Positions 15,540-25,067 of a stretch of 64,000 nucleotides of DNA are shown in pieces. The notes beneath the pieces are model-generated. The model saw only the letters and a list, made by a program, of their open reading frames with translations. It made no database searches and was not told the DNA's origin. Origin of the DNA: Pikeienuella litoralis (GTDB taxonomy: Bacteria; Pseudomonadota; Alphaproteobacteria; Rhodobacterales; Rhodobacteraceae); contig NZ_JBBHER010000009.1 of assembly GCF_037646705.1 (NCBI RefSeq), forward strand, positions 62,001 through 126,000, read 5' to 3'. Position numbers and translations under genes: made by a program. Positions within the stretch are counted from its first letter, which is position 1. Each line of letters starts with the position of its first letter.

Positions 15540-16634
15540 TCAGCGGCGCTCCAGCGCGGGGAGCATCTCCGCCAGCCCGAGCGCGCGCGCGATCCCGGCG
15601 ATGCCCTCGATCACCGCTTCGGGCGCCGGGAGCCCCTCTTCGAGGCGGCGCCGGCGGAGCTCGCGTTCGGGATCGCCCGGGATGCGCACCCGGTCCACCC
15701 CCGCCGCCGGGCGCGCGCCGCGGATATAGGCGATATAGTCCGCGACCTCGCGCGCGAAGCCGCCGGGCGCGTCGAGCTCGGCCGGGCGGATGAAGATCGA
15801 GAGCATGCCGTTGCCGAAAGGCGCGTCCGCCTTGCCGTTGGTCCCGTTGCCGGTGAGGGCGCCGGCGAGCAGCTCGCAGGCGAGCGCGAGGCCGGAGCCC
15901 TTGTGCTCGCCCATCGCGCGGAGCGCGCCCGGCCCCCCGCGCGGATCGGGAACGCCGGTCGCGAGGCTGTCGCCGTAGAGCGCGGCGGGGTCGCCGGTCG
16001 GGACGCCGTCGCCGCCGATCAGCGCCGCGTCGGGCAGCGGCTTGCCGCCCTGCGCGGCGACGAGCGCCTTGCCCTCGGCGACGGAGGAGGTGGCGAAATC
16101 GAGGATGAAATCGTCGCCGTCCCCGTTCGGGACGCCGATCGTCACCGGGTTGGTCGAGGCGCAGCGCTCGGCCGAGCCGAACGGCGCGACGAGGCGCGAG
16201 CCGGCGACATTGACGAAATGGATGCTGACCAGCCCGGCCGCCGCGGCCTGTTCGGCGTAGGCGCCGACGCGGCCGATATGGCCGGCGCGGCGCAATGAGA
16301 CCAGCGCCAGCCCATGCGCCGCCGCCCGCTCGATCCCGAGCGCGGCCGCCTCCGCGGCGAGGCGCTGGCCCATGCCGTCCTGACCGTCGAGCTGCAGCAT
16401 CGCGCCGGTGTCGGATACGGTGAGCAAGGGGCGGTTGGCGTGGATCTGGCCGCTCCTGAGCCATTCGTGATAGCGCGCGGTGCGGATCACGCCGTGGCTG
16501 TCATGGCCGCGGAGGCTGGCGTCGACGAGGTGATCGGCGACGATCCGCGCCTCCGCCTCGGCGCAGCCGTCGGCGCGGAGAATCGCCGCGATGAGATCGG
16601 CGAGCGCCGAGGGGTTGAGCAGCCTGTCCGACAT
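15540..16634 (-). CDS. Malate/L-lactate-type NAD(P)H dehydrogenase family protein
   Basis: A 364-residue protein of the Ldh2/MdhG family (malate, ureidoglycolate, sulfolactate and related 2-hydroxyacid dehydrogenases), which is unrelated to classical LDH. It shows the catalytic HDSHGV segment near residue 45, the STNPVTIGVP motif near 155, ILDFATSSVAEGK near 170 and the GEHKGSGLAL motif near 233. ATG 16634 follows AGGAAACCACCC; an ATG 42 bases upstream is not supported by a binding site. Substrate cannot be told from sequence. It is separated by 96 bases from the aidB-like gene on the same strand. Confidence 0.82.
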   Translation of the reverse strand: MSDRLLNPSALADLIAAILRADGCAEAEARIVADHLVDASLRGHDSHGVIRTARYHEWLRSGQIHANRPLLTVSDTGAMLQLDGQDGMGQRLAAEAAALGIERAAAHGLALVSLRRAGHIGRVGAYAEQAAAAGLVSIHFVNVAGSRLVAPFGSAERCASTNPVTIGVPNGDGDDFILDFATSSVAEGKALVAAQGGKPLPDAALIGGDGVPTGDPAALYGDSLATGVPDPRGGPGALRAMGEHKGSGLALACELLAGALTGNGTNGKADAPFGNGMLSIFIRPAELDAPGGFAREVADYIAYIRGARPAAGVDRVRIPGDPERELRRRRLEEGLPAPEAVIEGIAGIARALGLAEMLPALERR

Positions 16635-16730
16635 GGGTGGTTTCCTGATTTTGGGTCCGGGCGACGCCGCATTCATGCCGCATCGGGCGGATTCGTCCAG
16701 CCCGTTCCGCGCCGTCGCCGCGCGCGCCGG

Positions 16731-18386
16731 TCAGCCGCCGGTGGCGCGGGCGATCAGCAGCGCCTCGTCCATCCGCCCGGCGCCGGCCCCGTAAGTGAGC
16801 CCGCCGCCGCCGCCGAGCCGCGCGCCGGTGAAGGTCGCCGCCACCGGGCCCGGCGCGAACCGGGTGAGGAGCGCGCCCTGAAGGATCAGCGCCATCCGCT
16901 CCGCCAGCCGCCGGGCGCCGCGCTCGTCGAGGCCGCCGTCGGCGAGATCCGCTTTCAGATCGCGGAGCGCCGCGCCGAGTGCCGGATCCTGGGCTCCGGC
17001 CTCCTCGACCTCCTTGAAATAGGCGGGGAGCGCCGCCTCCTCCTTGCGGATGGTGCGGATGACGTCGAGGGCGATGACGTTGCCGGAGCCTTCCCAGATC
17101 GCGTTCAGCGGCGCCTCCGCATAGAGACGCGCCACCGGGCTTTCGCGGATATAGCCGCCGCCGCCGTGGCATTCGAGGCATTCGCAGACGAAATTGGCGC
17201 AACGCTTGGTCACGAGATATTTCGCCAGCGCGACCGCGAGCCGCGCGAAGCTCCGGTCTTCGGGCGCGGGGGACTCGTAATATTTCGCCACCCGCATCAC
17301 CAGAACCGCCGCCGCCTCGTATTCGAGGGCGAGCTCCGCGAGCACGGTCCGCATCAGCGGCTGGTCGATCAGGGTCTTCTGGAAGGCGCGCCGGTGCGCG
17401 GCGTGGTGGAGCGCCTCGCCGAGCGCGGCGCGCATGATCCCGAGCGCGCCGGCGACCGTGCCGAGGCGGGTGTGGTGGACCATGTCGATGATGACGTTGA
17501 CGCCGCGCCCCTCCTCGCCGAGGAGTTCGGCGAACGCGTCGTGATATTCGATCTCGGCGGAGGCGTTCGAGCGGTTCCCGAGCTTGTCCTTGAGGCGCAT
17601 GAGGCGGACCGTGTTCCGCGCGCCGTCGGGCCGGACCCGCGGGACGAGAAAGCAGGAGAGGCCCTTGTCGGTGTAGGCGAGGGTGAGGAACCCGTCCGAC
17701 ATCGGGGCGGAGCAGAACCACTTGTGGCCGCGGAGGACCCAGGCGTTCTCGCCCGCCCCCTTGAAGCGGGCGGCGCGGGTGGTGTTGGCGCGCACGTCCG
17801 AGCCGCCCTGTTTCTCCGTCATCGCCATGCCCATGGTGAGCCCGCGCTTGCCGGCGATCGGGGCGAGGGGCGCGTCGTAGACGCCGCCGATGATCTTCTG
17901 CAGCCAGAGGCCGCCGATCTCGGTGTGGGCGCGAAGCGTCGGGACGGCGGCGTAGGTCATGGTGACGGGGCACATCACGCCGGCGTCGACGCTGTGAAAG
18001 AGGGCGAGCATCGCGGCGTGCGCGCAATGGGCGCCCGGCCCGGGATCGGTCCAGGAGATGTCGTGGATCCGGTGCTCCATCGCGAGAGTCATCAGCGCGT
18101 GATAGGCGGGATGGTAGCGCACCTCGTCCAGCCGGCGGCCGTAGCGGTCGAAGGCGACGAGCTCCGGGGGGTTGCGCTCGGCCTCCACGCCCCATTCATG
18201 GGTCTCGGCGGCGCCGAGCGCGGCGCCGAGGGCGGAGAGGCGGCGGTCGAGCCAGTCTCCGGCCTCGCGGAGCGCCGCCTCGCGCAGCGGCGTGTCGAGA
18301 TGGTGGAGATTCCGGCCGGTGAAGGGGCCGGGCTGGTTCGTCACCTCGTGGGTTTCGAGAGTGGCGGCGGCGGGAACAGCGCTCAT
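16731..18386 (-). CDS. AidB-like acyl-CoA dehydrogenase family protein
   Basis: A 551-residue flavoprotein with the length and motifs of the AidB branch: FTGRNLHHLDTPLR near the start, MAMTEKQGGSDVRANTT (FAD region, near residue 180), HKWFCSAP, and IWEGSGNVIALDVIR near 420. AidB is induced in the adaptive response to alkylation and binds DNA in Escherichia coli; no ada-type gene is nearby. Start ATG 18386 is preceded by GGAG; the frame stays open upstream over the divergent response regulator gene, but that extension is an artefact of base composition. A catabolic isovaleryl-CoA-like role is an alternative. Confidence 0.85.
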   Translation of the reverse strand: MSAVPAAATLETHEVTNQPGPFTGRNLHHLDTPLREAALREAGDWLDRRLSALGAALGAAETHEWGVEAERNPPELVAFDRYGRRLDEVRYHPAYHALMTLAMEHRIHDISWTDPGPGAHCAHAAMLALFHSVDAGVMCPVTMTYAAVPTLRAHTEIGGLWLQKIIGGVYDAPLAPIAGKRGLTMGMAMTEKQGGSDVRANTTRAARFKGAGENAWVLRGHKWFCSAPMSDGFLTLAYTDKGLSCFLVPRVRPDGARNTVRLMRLKDKLGNRSNASAEIEYHDAFAELLGEEGRGVNVIIDMVHHTRLGTVAGALGIMRAALGEALHHAAHRRAFQKTLIDQPLMRTVLAELALEYEAAAVLVMRVAKYYESPAPEDRSFARLAVALAKYLVTKRCANFVCECLECHGGGGYIRESPVARLYAEAPLNAIWEGSGNVIALDVIRTIRKEEAALPAYFKEVEEAGAQDPALGAALRDLKADLADGGLDERGARRLAERMALILQGALLTRFAPGPVAATFTGARLGGGGGLTYGAGAGRMDEALLIARATGG

Positions 18387-18554
18387 GTCCGGCTCCATGT
18401 CTGGCTCGTCACCCCTCCCGGGCGCAGAGTGCCGCGCCCGCGGCCGGCGCGTCAAGCGCGGGGCCGGGTGAACTGCGGGCCGCGTGATGATAGCATCGGG
18501 CGCGACTCGCCGCCGGCGCTTTTCGTCGGCGGCGGACGCATGAGGCCCGCGCCG

Positions 18555-19232
18555 ATGAAGATCCTTGTCGCCGAAGACGACGCCAGCTCCGCCGAGTTCA
18601 TCCGCAAGGGATTGATCGAGGCGGGGCACAGCGTCGAGGCGGTCGCGGACGGGCGCGACGCGCTCACCCATTGCCTCTATAATCCCTGCGATCTGATCGT
18701 GCTGGACCGGATGATGCCGGGCATGGACGGGCTCTCGGTCCTGAAGGCGCTGCGGGCGGCGGGGCGGGCGACGCCGGTGATCTTCCTCACCGCGATGGGC
18801 GACGTGGAGGACCGCGTCGCCGGGCTCACCGCCGGGGGCGACGATTATCTGGTGAAGCCGTTCCATTTCTCCGAATTGCTGGCGCGGATCGAGGCGCTGG
18901 CGCGCCGCCCCGCGCCGAGCGGGGAGGCGACGGCGCTGAAGGTCGCGGATCTCGAGCTCGATCTGCTCAGCCGCACCGCGACGCGCGCCGGCGTGACGAT
19001 CGAGCTTCTGGCCAAGGAGTTCGCGCTGCTCGAGGTTCTGATGCGCAACGCCGGGCGCATCGTCACCCGGACGATGCTGCTGGAGCGGGTGTGGGATTTC
19101 AGCTTCGATCCGAAAACCTCGGTGGTGGAGACGCATATCAGCCGGCTCCGCGCCAAGATCGACAAGCCGTTCGCGACGCCCCTGATCCACACCACGCGCA
19201 ATTCCGGCTACTCGATCCATGCGCCGCGGTAG
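18555..19232 (+). CDS. OmpR-family response regulator
   Basis: A 225-residue two-domain regulator. The receiver domain has the acidic pair E8-D9 in VAEDDA, phosphoacceptor Asp51 in VLDRMMPG and Lys in LVKPFHF. The C-terminal winged-helix domain shows ELLAKEFALLEVLMRN and VVETHISRLRAKID. ATG 18555 fits the family start; ATG 18540 would add five residues. It overlaps the histidine kinase gene by 14 bases, so the pair is co-translated. The upstream gap of 168 bases to the divergent aidB-like gene holds the promoters. Neighbouring DegP and DUF3096 genes suggest an envelope-stress role, by inference only. Confidence 0.92.
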   Translation: MKILVAEDDASSAEFIRKGLIEAGHSVEAVADGRDALTHCLYNPCDLIVLDRMMPGMDGLSVLKALRAAGRATPVIFLTAMGDVEDRVAGLTAGGDDYLVKPFHFSELLARIEALARRPAPSGEATALKVADLELDLLSRTATRAGVTIELLAKEFALLEVLMRNAGRIVTRTMLLERVWDFSFDPKTSVVETHISRLRAKIDKPFATPLIHTTRNSGYSIHAPR

Positions 19233-20643
19233 GCTGTTCTCCGGCGCCATCCTCTCGGGCGCGCCGCTTCGCGCCATCGCGCTCTCGCTCATAACCTTCC
19301 TGGTGGTGATGGTCGTCGCGGGGGCGGTTCTGGTCGAGATCATGCGGGTCTCGATGGTCAACGATCTTCGGGCGCAGATCCGCGAGGAGGCGATTCTCTT
19401 CGGCGAGATCTACCGGAACGAAGGCCCGGAGGCGCTGGCCGAGGTGGTGCGCACGCTCTCGCGCACGCATGCGCACGGGAGCGGGGTGGTCGGCCTTTTC
19501 GGCGCGAACGGCGCGCCGCTGGCGGGGGATCTGTCGCTGGCCCCCGATTTCATCGGCTTCGGGACGCTCACCCGGCGGATCGCGGGCGGGGGGGCGGGGC
19601 CCTTTGACGTCGAGGTCGTCGATCTCAGCGCGCACAAGCTCGTCGTCGGCCGGAACATGACCAGCGCCGACGCGCTCCGCGCGACGCTGATCAAGGCGCT
19701 GGTCCTCGTGGGCGGGGTGGTGACGGTGGTCTCGCTCATGATCGGCTTCGCCGTCAGCCGCGATGTCTTCGGCAAGCTCCAGCGGATGTCCTCGGTGCTT
19801 GAGCAGGTCTCCCGCGGGGACGGCGACGCGCGGCTGCCGACCGGGGGCGGGCGCGACCAGATCGACCGGGTCTCGGTGCTGATGAACGCGCATCTCGACC
19901 GGCTCTCGGGGCTGATGGAGGCGACGCGGAACTCGATCGTCGCCATCGCGCACGATCTGCGCACGCCGCTGAACCGGGCGTTCCTGCTGGTCCAGAAGGC
20001 GGGGAGCGCCGGCGAAGACGAGGCCGCGCGCGCCGCGGCGCTGGCGCGCGCGGAACGCGAGATCGAGAGCATCGGCGAGACCTTCGACACCATCCTCCGG
20101 ATCGCGCGCATCTCCTCCTCGCGCAGCCGCGCCGATTTCGAGCCGGTCCCGGCCGCCGATCTGATCCGCGAGATCGCCGAGACCTATCAGCCGGTGCTGG
20201 AGGACGCGGGCCAGACCCTGACGGCGGCGCCGCCGCGAGACGCGGGCCCGGAGCCCCGGATTTTTGGAGACCGGCGGATGATCGGCCAGATGCTGGTCAA
20301 TCTCGTGGAGAACGCCAGCCGCCACACCCCGGCGGGAACCGAGGTGACGCTGAGCGCCGGCGTCGTCGACGGGGCGACGGTGATCGAGGTCGCGGATGAC
20401 GGGCCGGGGATCCCGGCCGACATGCGGGACGCGGCGATGAAGCCGTTCGGCCGGCTCGACGATCTGCACGATCTCGGCGGCGCCGGGCTCGGCCTCGCGC
20501 TGGTGCGGGCGATCGCGGAGCGCCATGGCGCGCGGCTCACCCTTTCGGACAATGCGCCGGGGCTCCGGGTCTCGGTGCGGTTCCCGGCCGAGGGCGCCGG
20601 CGCCCCGGGTCCATCAAGGGCGCGGAATCTTTCGGAGATGTAA
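19219..20643 (+). CDS. Sensor histidine kinase, partner of the OmpR-type regulator
   Basis: A 474-residue membrane kinase. Two membrane segments (about residues 17-40 and 158-180) flank a periplasmic sensor domain of about 115 residues; a HAMP linker (181-235) follows. The H box IAHDLRTPLNR carries His245. The ATPase domain has N box NLVENASRHTP, G1 DDGPGIP, an F box around KPFGRLDDLHDLGG and G2 GAGLGLAL. It senses a periplasmic or membrane cue and phosphorylates the regulator encoded just upstream. The cue is unknown. Confidence 0.92.
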   Translation: MRRGRLFSGAILSGAPLRAIALSLITFLVVMVVAGAVLVEIMRVSMVNDLRAQIREEAILFGEIYRNEGPEALAEVVRTLSRTHAHGSGVVGLFGANGAPLAGDLSLAPDFIGFGTLTRRIAGGGAGPFDVEVVDLSAHKLVVGRNMTSADALRATLIKALVLVGGVVTVVSLMIGFAVSRDVFGKLQRMSSVLEQVSRGDGDARLPTGGGRDQIDRVSVLMNAHLDRLSGLMEATRNSIVAIAHDLRTPLNRAFLLVQKAGSAGEDEAARAAALARAEREIESIGETFDTILRIARISSSRSRADFEPVPAADLIREIAETYQPVLEDAGQTLTAAPPRDAGPEPRIFGDRRMIGQMLVNLVENASRHTPAGTEVTLSAGVVDGATVIEVADDGPGIPADMRDAAMKPFGRLDDLHDLGGAGLGLALVRAIAERHGARLTLSDNAPGLRVSVRFPAEGAGAPGPSRARNLSEM

Positions 20644-20808
20644 GCGTCGCGCAAGGCGCGCGCGAGCCCGCGCCGCTATCGGGGGCGTGGACCGCGACCG
20701 GCCGGACCCGCGGGGCGCCGCCCCGAGCGCGGCGCCGGCCGGGGCGGATCCGCACCAGGGCCGCCGGGCCGGATCGAGGCGCCGGCGCCCGCAAGCCGGA
20801 GTTTCGCG

Positions 20809-20955
20809 ATGAATGTCGTCTTCATCTACCAACCCGCCCTGTCGCTTCTGGCCGGGCTGATCATCCTGATGGTTCCGCAGGTGCTGAATTATGTCGTCGC
20901 CGGATATCTGATCCTGATCGGGATCTTCGGGCTCATTCCGCTGCTCTTCGGCTGA
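20809..20955 (+). CDS. DUF3096-type small membrane protein
   Basis: A 48-residue protein, beginning MNVVFIYQPALSLLAG. Two hydrophobic helices flank MVPQVLNYVVAGYL, the pattern of the DUF3096 family of very short inner-membrane proteins of unknown function. It is too short for many gene finders. It lies 165 bases after the histidine kinase and 118 bases before the DegP-like gene, all on the same strand. A GC-rich inverted repeat follows the stop (20958-20988) but has no T run. Confidence 0.78.
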   Translation: MNVVFIYQPALSLLAGLIILMVPQVLNYVVAGYLILIGIFGLIPLLFG

Positions 20956-21073
20956 CGCCCGGAACCTTGCGATTTCGTAAGGTCCGGGCAAATGGCGCGC
21001 AGGGAATGCGCTTCATATGTCTCAGATCGCCCGGCCGAGGCCGGGCGTCGATACAGGAGACAGGAAACACGAC

Positions 21074-22543
21074 ATGACATATCACGCTAGAACCCTCGCC
21101 CACAGCGCCGCGGCGCGGGGCGTCTGCGCGGGGCTCGCGGCGGCGACGCTGCTCTGGGCGCCGATGGCGACCGCGGAGACCGGCGGCCAGAACGTCGCCG
21201 ATCTTGTCGAGAACGTCATCCCCGCCGTGGTCACGGTGCTGACGACGCAGGAGGCGCGCGGCTCCACCGTCTTCGGCGGGCAGGCGAGCCCGTTTCCGCC
21301 CGGCTCTCCGCTGGAGCGGTTTTTCCGCCATTTCGGGACGCCGCCGGGCATGCAGGGGCCGAATCGCGGCGCTCCGATGCATGCGCTCGGCTCCGGTTTC
21401 GTCATCGACGAGGACGGCTATATCGTCACCAACAACCATGTGGTGGAGAACGCCGCCAAGGTGCAGGTGCGGCTGACCGACGAGCGCGAGTTCGACGCGG
21501 AGGTCGTCGGCGTGGACGAGCAGACCGACCTCGCGCTGCTGAAGATCTCCGCGAAGGATCTGCCCTATCTCAAGCTTGGCGACAGCGACGCGATGCGCGT
21601 CGGCGACGACGTGGTCGCGGTCGGCAACCCGTTCGGGCTTGGCGGCACCGTGACGCGGGGCATCATCTCGGCCAAGGGCCGGGACATCAAGGCCGGCCCC
21701 TATGTGGACTTCATCCAGACCGACGCCGCGATCAACCACGGCAATTCGGGCGGGCCGCTGTTCAATCTCGACGGCGACGTGATCGGCGTGAACGCGGCGA
21801 TCTACTCCCCCTCCGGCGGCTCGGTCGGCGTCGGCTTCGCGATCCCGTCGAATACGGTGAAATACGTCGTCGCGCAGTTGAAGGCGGATGGCGAGGTGGC
21901 GCGCGGCTGGCTCGGCGTCACCATCCAGAACGTCACGCCGGAGATCGCGCGCGCGCTCGACATGGACAAGCCGCACGGCGCGCTGGTCGCCGATGTGGCG
22001 GCGGGCAGCCCGGCGGATGGGGTTCTGGAGCCGGGCGACGTGATCATCGGCTTTGGCGGCGACGACGTCGCGGACAGCCATGCCCTGCCGGGCCTCGTCG
22101 CGGCGACGAAAGCGGGAAGCGAGACGAAGGTCGTGGTGATGCGCAATGGCCGCGAGAAGACGCTGAACGTCACCGTCGGCGCGCTGGCGGGCGAGCGGCG
22201 CGCGGCGAACGACGCGGGCGGCGCCGCGCCGGCCGACGGATCCGGCGCCGTCGATTCCGACCGGCTCGGCGCCGCGCTGGTCGCGCTCACGCCCGAGGCG
22301 CGTCAGAGGCTGGGCGTCCGGTCCGCCGAACGCGGCGCGGTGATCGCGGCGCTGGAAGAGGGCGGGCCGGCGGCCGAGGCCGGGCTGAGGGTCGGCGACG
22401 TGATCGAACGGGTCGGCGACGCCGAGATCTCCACGCCCGCGGATGTCGTCGCCGCGCTCGACAAGATCGACGCGGGCGTCGCGCTGGTGCTGGTGCGGCG
22501 CGGCGACGGCCGGGTCTTCGTCGGCGTCGACGTCGCCGCGTGA
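21074..22543 (+). CDS. DegP/DegQ-like periplasmic serine protease
   Basis: A 489-residue HtrA-family protease/chaperone. Residues 1-34 are a signal peptide ending TATAE. The trypsin-like domain shows the triad His122 (TNNHVV), Asp152 (TDLALL) and Ser225 (GNSGGPLF). Two PDZ domains follow (about residues 275-375 with RGWLGVTIQNV, and 395-485), the DegP/DegQ layout. It degrades or holds misfolded periplasmic proteins. ATG 21074 follows GGAGACAGGAAACACGAC. Its place after a two-component system and a DUF3096 gene suggests an envelope-quality-control cluster. Confidence 0.92.
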   Translation: MTYHARTLAHSAAARGVCAGLAAATLLWAPMATAETGGQNVADLVENVIPAVVTVLTTQEARGSTVFGGQASPFPPGSPLERFFRHFGTPPGMQGPNRGAPMHALGSGFVIDEDGYIVTNNHVVENAAKVQVRLTDEREFDAEVVGVDEQTDLALLKISAKDLPYLKLGDSDAMRVGDDVVAVGNPFGLGGTVTRGIISAKGRDIKAGPYVDFIQTDAAINHGNSGGPLFNLDGDVIGVNAAIYSPSGGSVGVGFAIPSNTVKYVVAQLKADGEVARGWLGVTIQNVTPEIARALDMDKPHGALVADVAAGSPADGVLEPGDVIIGFGGDDVADSHALPGLVAATKAGSETKVVVMRNGREKTLNVTVGALAGERRAANDAGGAAPADGSGAVDSDRLGAALVALTPEARQRLGVRSAERGAVIAALEEGGPAAEAGLRVGDVIERVGDAEISTPADVVAALDKIDAGVALVLVRRGDGRVFVGVDVAA

Positions 22544-22623
22544 TCCGCGCGGATCGGCCCCAAGGCCGACAGGACGAACCGACCGGCCGGGGCCGCCGCC
22601 CCGGCCGGTTCAGCGTTTGGAGG

Positions 22624-24018
22624 TCAGCATTCGGGCAGGTTCACCGCGAGCCCGCCGAGGCTCGTCTCCTTGTATTTCTCGCTCATGTCGCGCCCGGTCT
22701 GGCGCATGGTCTCGATGCAGTTGTCGAGCGGCATGAAATGCGCGCCGTCGCCCCGGAGCGCGAGCGACGCGGCGGAGACGGCCTTGATCGCGCCAAGGCC
22801 GTTGCGCTCGATGCAGGGGACCTGAACCAGCCCGCCGACCGGATCGCAGGTCATGCCGAGATGATGCTCCAGCGCGATCTCGGCCGCGTTCTCGATCTGC
22901 TCCGGCGCGCCGCCGAGCGCGGCGCAGAACCCCGCCGCCGCCATCGCCGAGGCGGAGCCCACCTCCCCCTGGCAGCCGACCTCCGCGCCCGAGATCGAGG
23001 CGCGGTGCTTGATCAGCCCGCCGATCGCCGCCGCCGTCAGCAGGAAGATCCGCTCGCCCTCCTTCGTCGCGCCGTGGCAATGATCGCGGTAGTAGCGAAG
23101 CACCGCGGGCGCGACCCCGGCGGCGCCGTTGGTCGGCGAGGTGACGACCTTGCCGCCGGCGGCGTTCTCCTCGTTCACCGCCATGGCGTAGACCGAGAGC
23201 CAGTCGTTCGCGATATGCGGCTGGGCGATGTTCAGGCCCTTCTCCTCCAGCAATTGCCGGTGGATCCGCTTCGCGCGCCGCCGCACCCGGAGCCCGCCCG
23301 GCAGCTCCCCGTCCTGGACCAGTCCGCGGTCGATGCAGGCCATCATCGCGGCGGTGATCTCTTCGAGCCCGGCGTTCAGCGCCTCCGCGCCGATCCCGGC
23401 CTCCTCGTTCCGCCGTTTCATCTCGGCGATGGAGAGGCCGGACGCCTTCGCCATTCTCAGCATGGCGGCGGCCGAATCGAACGGATAGGGCCGCGCCGGC
23501 CCTTCCTCCGCGCGAGGCGCGCCGGCGCGCAGCTCCCGCGCCGTCAGGACGAAGCCGCCGCCGACGGAATAATACGTCTCCTCCATCGCCAGATTCCCGG
23601 CCGCGTCATGGGCGAAGAGCTTCAGCCCGTTGGCGTGGCCCGGAAGCGAGGGGCCGCGGTCGAAGACGATATCGGCGCCGGGGTCGAAGCGGAGCCGGCC
23701 CAGCCCCTCGACCTCCACCGCCTTCTCCGCGCGCACCCGCGTCTCGATCAGCGCGGCGTCGTCCGGGTCCACGTCGCGCGGATTCTGGCCGGCGAGGCCG
23801 AGCAGAATCGCGCGATCGGTCCCGTGTCCCCTGCCGGTGAAGGCGAGCGAGCCGTGAAGGCTGCATGAGAGCCGCGCCGGCGCGCCCGCGCCGGGCACCC
23901 GGTCGCGCCCGCCGCGGAGCGCCTCCAGAAACCGGCCCGCCGCCGTCATCGGCCCCATCGTGTGGGAGGAGGACGGGCCGATGCCGATCTTGAAGATCTC
24001 GAATACGGACAGAAACAT
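22624..24018 (-). CDS. sdaA: L-serine dehydratase, iron-sulfur type, single-chain
   Basis: A 464-residue enzyme converting L-serine to pyruvate and ammonia. The N-terminal beta-domain begins with the typical SVFEIFKIGIGPSSSHT; the alpha domain shows the serine-binding and cluster cysteines in GAEVGCQGEVG and MTCDPVGGLVQVPC. Three cysteines of these motifs plus conserved SSHT fit the [4Fe-4S] type. ATG 24018 matches the family start. It is flanked by a convergent degP-like gene and a divergent VPLPA-CTERM gene, so it is probably transcribed alone. It may serve as a sink for serine from peptide uptake. Confidence 0.95.
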   Translation of the reverse strand: MFLSVFEIFKIGIGPSSSHTMGPMTAAGRFLEALRGGRDRVPGAGAPARLSCSLHGSLAFTGRGHGTDRAILLGLAGQNPRDVDPDDAALIETRVRAEKAVEVEGLGRLRFDPGADIVFDRGPSLPGHANGLKLFAHDAAGNLAMEETYYSVGGGFVLTARELRAGAPRAEEGPARPYPFDSAAAMLRMAKASGLSIAEMKRRNEEAGIGAEALNAGLEEITAAMMACIDRGLVQDGELPGGLRVRRRAKRIHRQLLEEKGLNIAQPHIANDWLSVYAMAVNEENAAGGKVVTSPTNGAAGVAPAVLRYYRDHCHGATKEGERIFLLTAAAIGGLIKHRASISGAEVGCQGEVGSASAMAAAGFCAALGGAPEQIENAAEIALEHHLGMTCDPVGGLVQVPCIERNGLGAIKAVSAASLALRGDGAHFMPLDNCIETMRQTGRDMSEKYKETSLGGLAVNLPEC

Positions 24019-24272
24019 CTGACGCTCCGCGCAATCGGGCCGTTTCGCCCGCGCCGGCAATCTCGTTCGCGGCTTCGGTGGCGTCAACCGCATCCGAGCA
24101 ACCCTCGGTTGTATATAGAAGGTTGTTTTCAAGTTTGATTTTGTTTTTTAGCGTGTTAGGGAGAATGCGCTGTTGTGGGGAGTCAGGCACGCATCGGCGT
24201 TTGTAAGTTGTTTTGTCCTGACGAAAAACCAACCCGGCATGGCGCCGGGGCTGTCTTGTGGGAGATATTCAC

Positions 24273-25067
24273 GTGTCCAAGAGTCTCATTGCCGCGGCGG
24301 TCGCCGCGACCGCGTTTTGCGTCATGCCGTTCGCCGCGTCGGCGGTTCCGACGATCACTGTTCTCGCCAGCTCGACGCAGGGCGCGGGAAACACCGCCGA
24401 CGTCTACGGCGCCGATTTCAACGGCTCGACGCCGGCGGGCGCGACCTGGGACGGAGCCGCGCCGGTGGTGACGCCGCCGCCGGGCAACGCCAACGGCAGC
24501 TACCAGTCGCCGTTCAACAACACCGGGCTTGTGGACACGCAGTCCTATTTCTCGGTCGGCGGCTCCAATGGCGGCAATGGCGGCCCGTCGCCGATGACGC
24601 TGACCTTCGATACGCTGCAGGACAACTTCACCCTCCTCTGGGGGTCGATCGACAGCTACAATTCGATCGAGTTCTTCGACGCGAACGGCGTCTCCGTCGG
24701 CGGCTCCACCGGAACCGACATCGCCAATGATCAGCTCGGTCTCGGCGGCGGCGGAATCGGCGTCGGGATCGGCCTTGGCGGCGGCATCGGGCTCGGCGGG
24801 CTCGGCGGCCTTGGCGCCGGCCTCGGCGTCAACATCGGGCTCGGCGGCGGCGACGCCGAGGGGCCGAATTTCGAGCAGGTGGCGTTGCTGGAGTATGTCT
24901 TCGGCGCCGACGAGATGTTCAAGAGCGTGACCTTCACCTCGACGAGCGCCGCGTTCGAGTTCGCGCTGCCGGCCGCGGTGCCGCTGCCGGCCGCCGCGTG
25001 GATGCTGATCAGCGCCATCGCCGGGCTCGGCTTCGTCTCGCGCCGCCGGCGCGCCGCCGCCGCCTGA
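24273..25067 (+). CDS. VPLPA-CTERM surface protein, paralogue A
   Basis: A 264-residue secreted protein. The start is GTG 24273: its context (GGGAGA upstream, then TG-CCAAGAG) lines up with the ATG of paralogue B; GTG 24258 overlaps the binding site. A Sec signal peptide ends near SASAV. The body shares long identical blocks with B, including NTADVYGADF, the LLWGSIDSYNSIEFFDANG core and NFEQVALLEYVFGADEMFKSVTF. A glycine-rich insert of about 45 residues (GLGGGGIG type) lies at about 157-200 and is missing from B. The C terminus has VPLPAAAWM, a hydrophobic helix and RRRR, the Rhodobacterales-type exosortase sorting signal. An intrinsic terminator follows. Confidence 0.85.
   Translation: MSKSLIAAAVAATAFCVMPFAASAVPTITVLASSTQGAGNTADVYGADFNGSTPAGATWDGAAPVVTPPPGNANGSYQSPFNNTGLVDTQSYFSVGGSNGGNGGPSPMTLTFDTLQDNFTLLWGSIDSYNSIEFFDANGVSVGGSTGTDIANDQLGLGGGGIGVGIGLGGGIGLGGLGGLGAGLGVNIGLGGGDAEGPNFEQVALLEYVFGADEMFKSVTFTSTSAAFEFALPAAVPLPAAAWMLISAIAGLGFVSRRRRAAAA

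Noticed and set aside
16314..19232. Open frame of about 970 codons on the plus strand opposite the dehydrogenase and aidB-like genes
   Set aside because: It runs antisense to two well-supported genes and is rich in Arg/Ala/Gly/Val. Only the last 225 codons, the response regulator, are real. High third-position GC keeps antisense frames open.
20961..20985. EcfG general-stress promoter upstream of the degP-like gene (GGAAC at 20961)
   Set aside because: The -10 position reads GTCC rather than CGTT, so only half the consensus is met.
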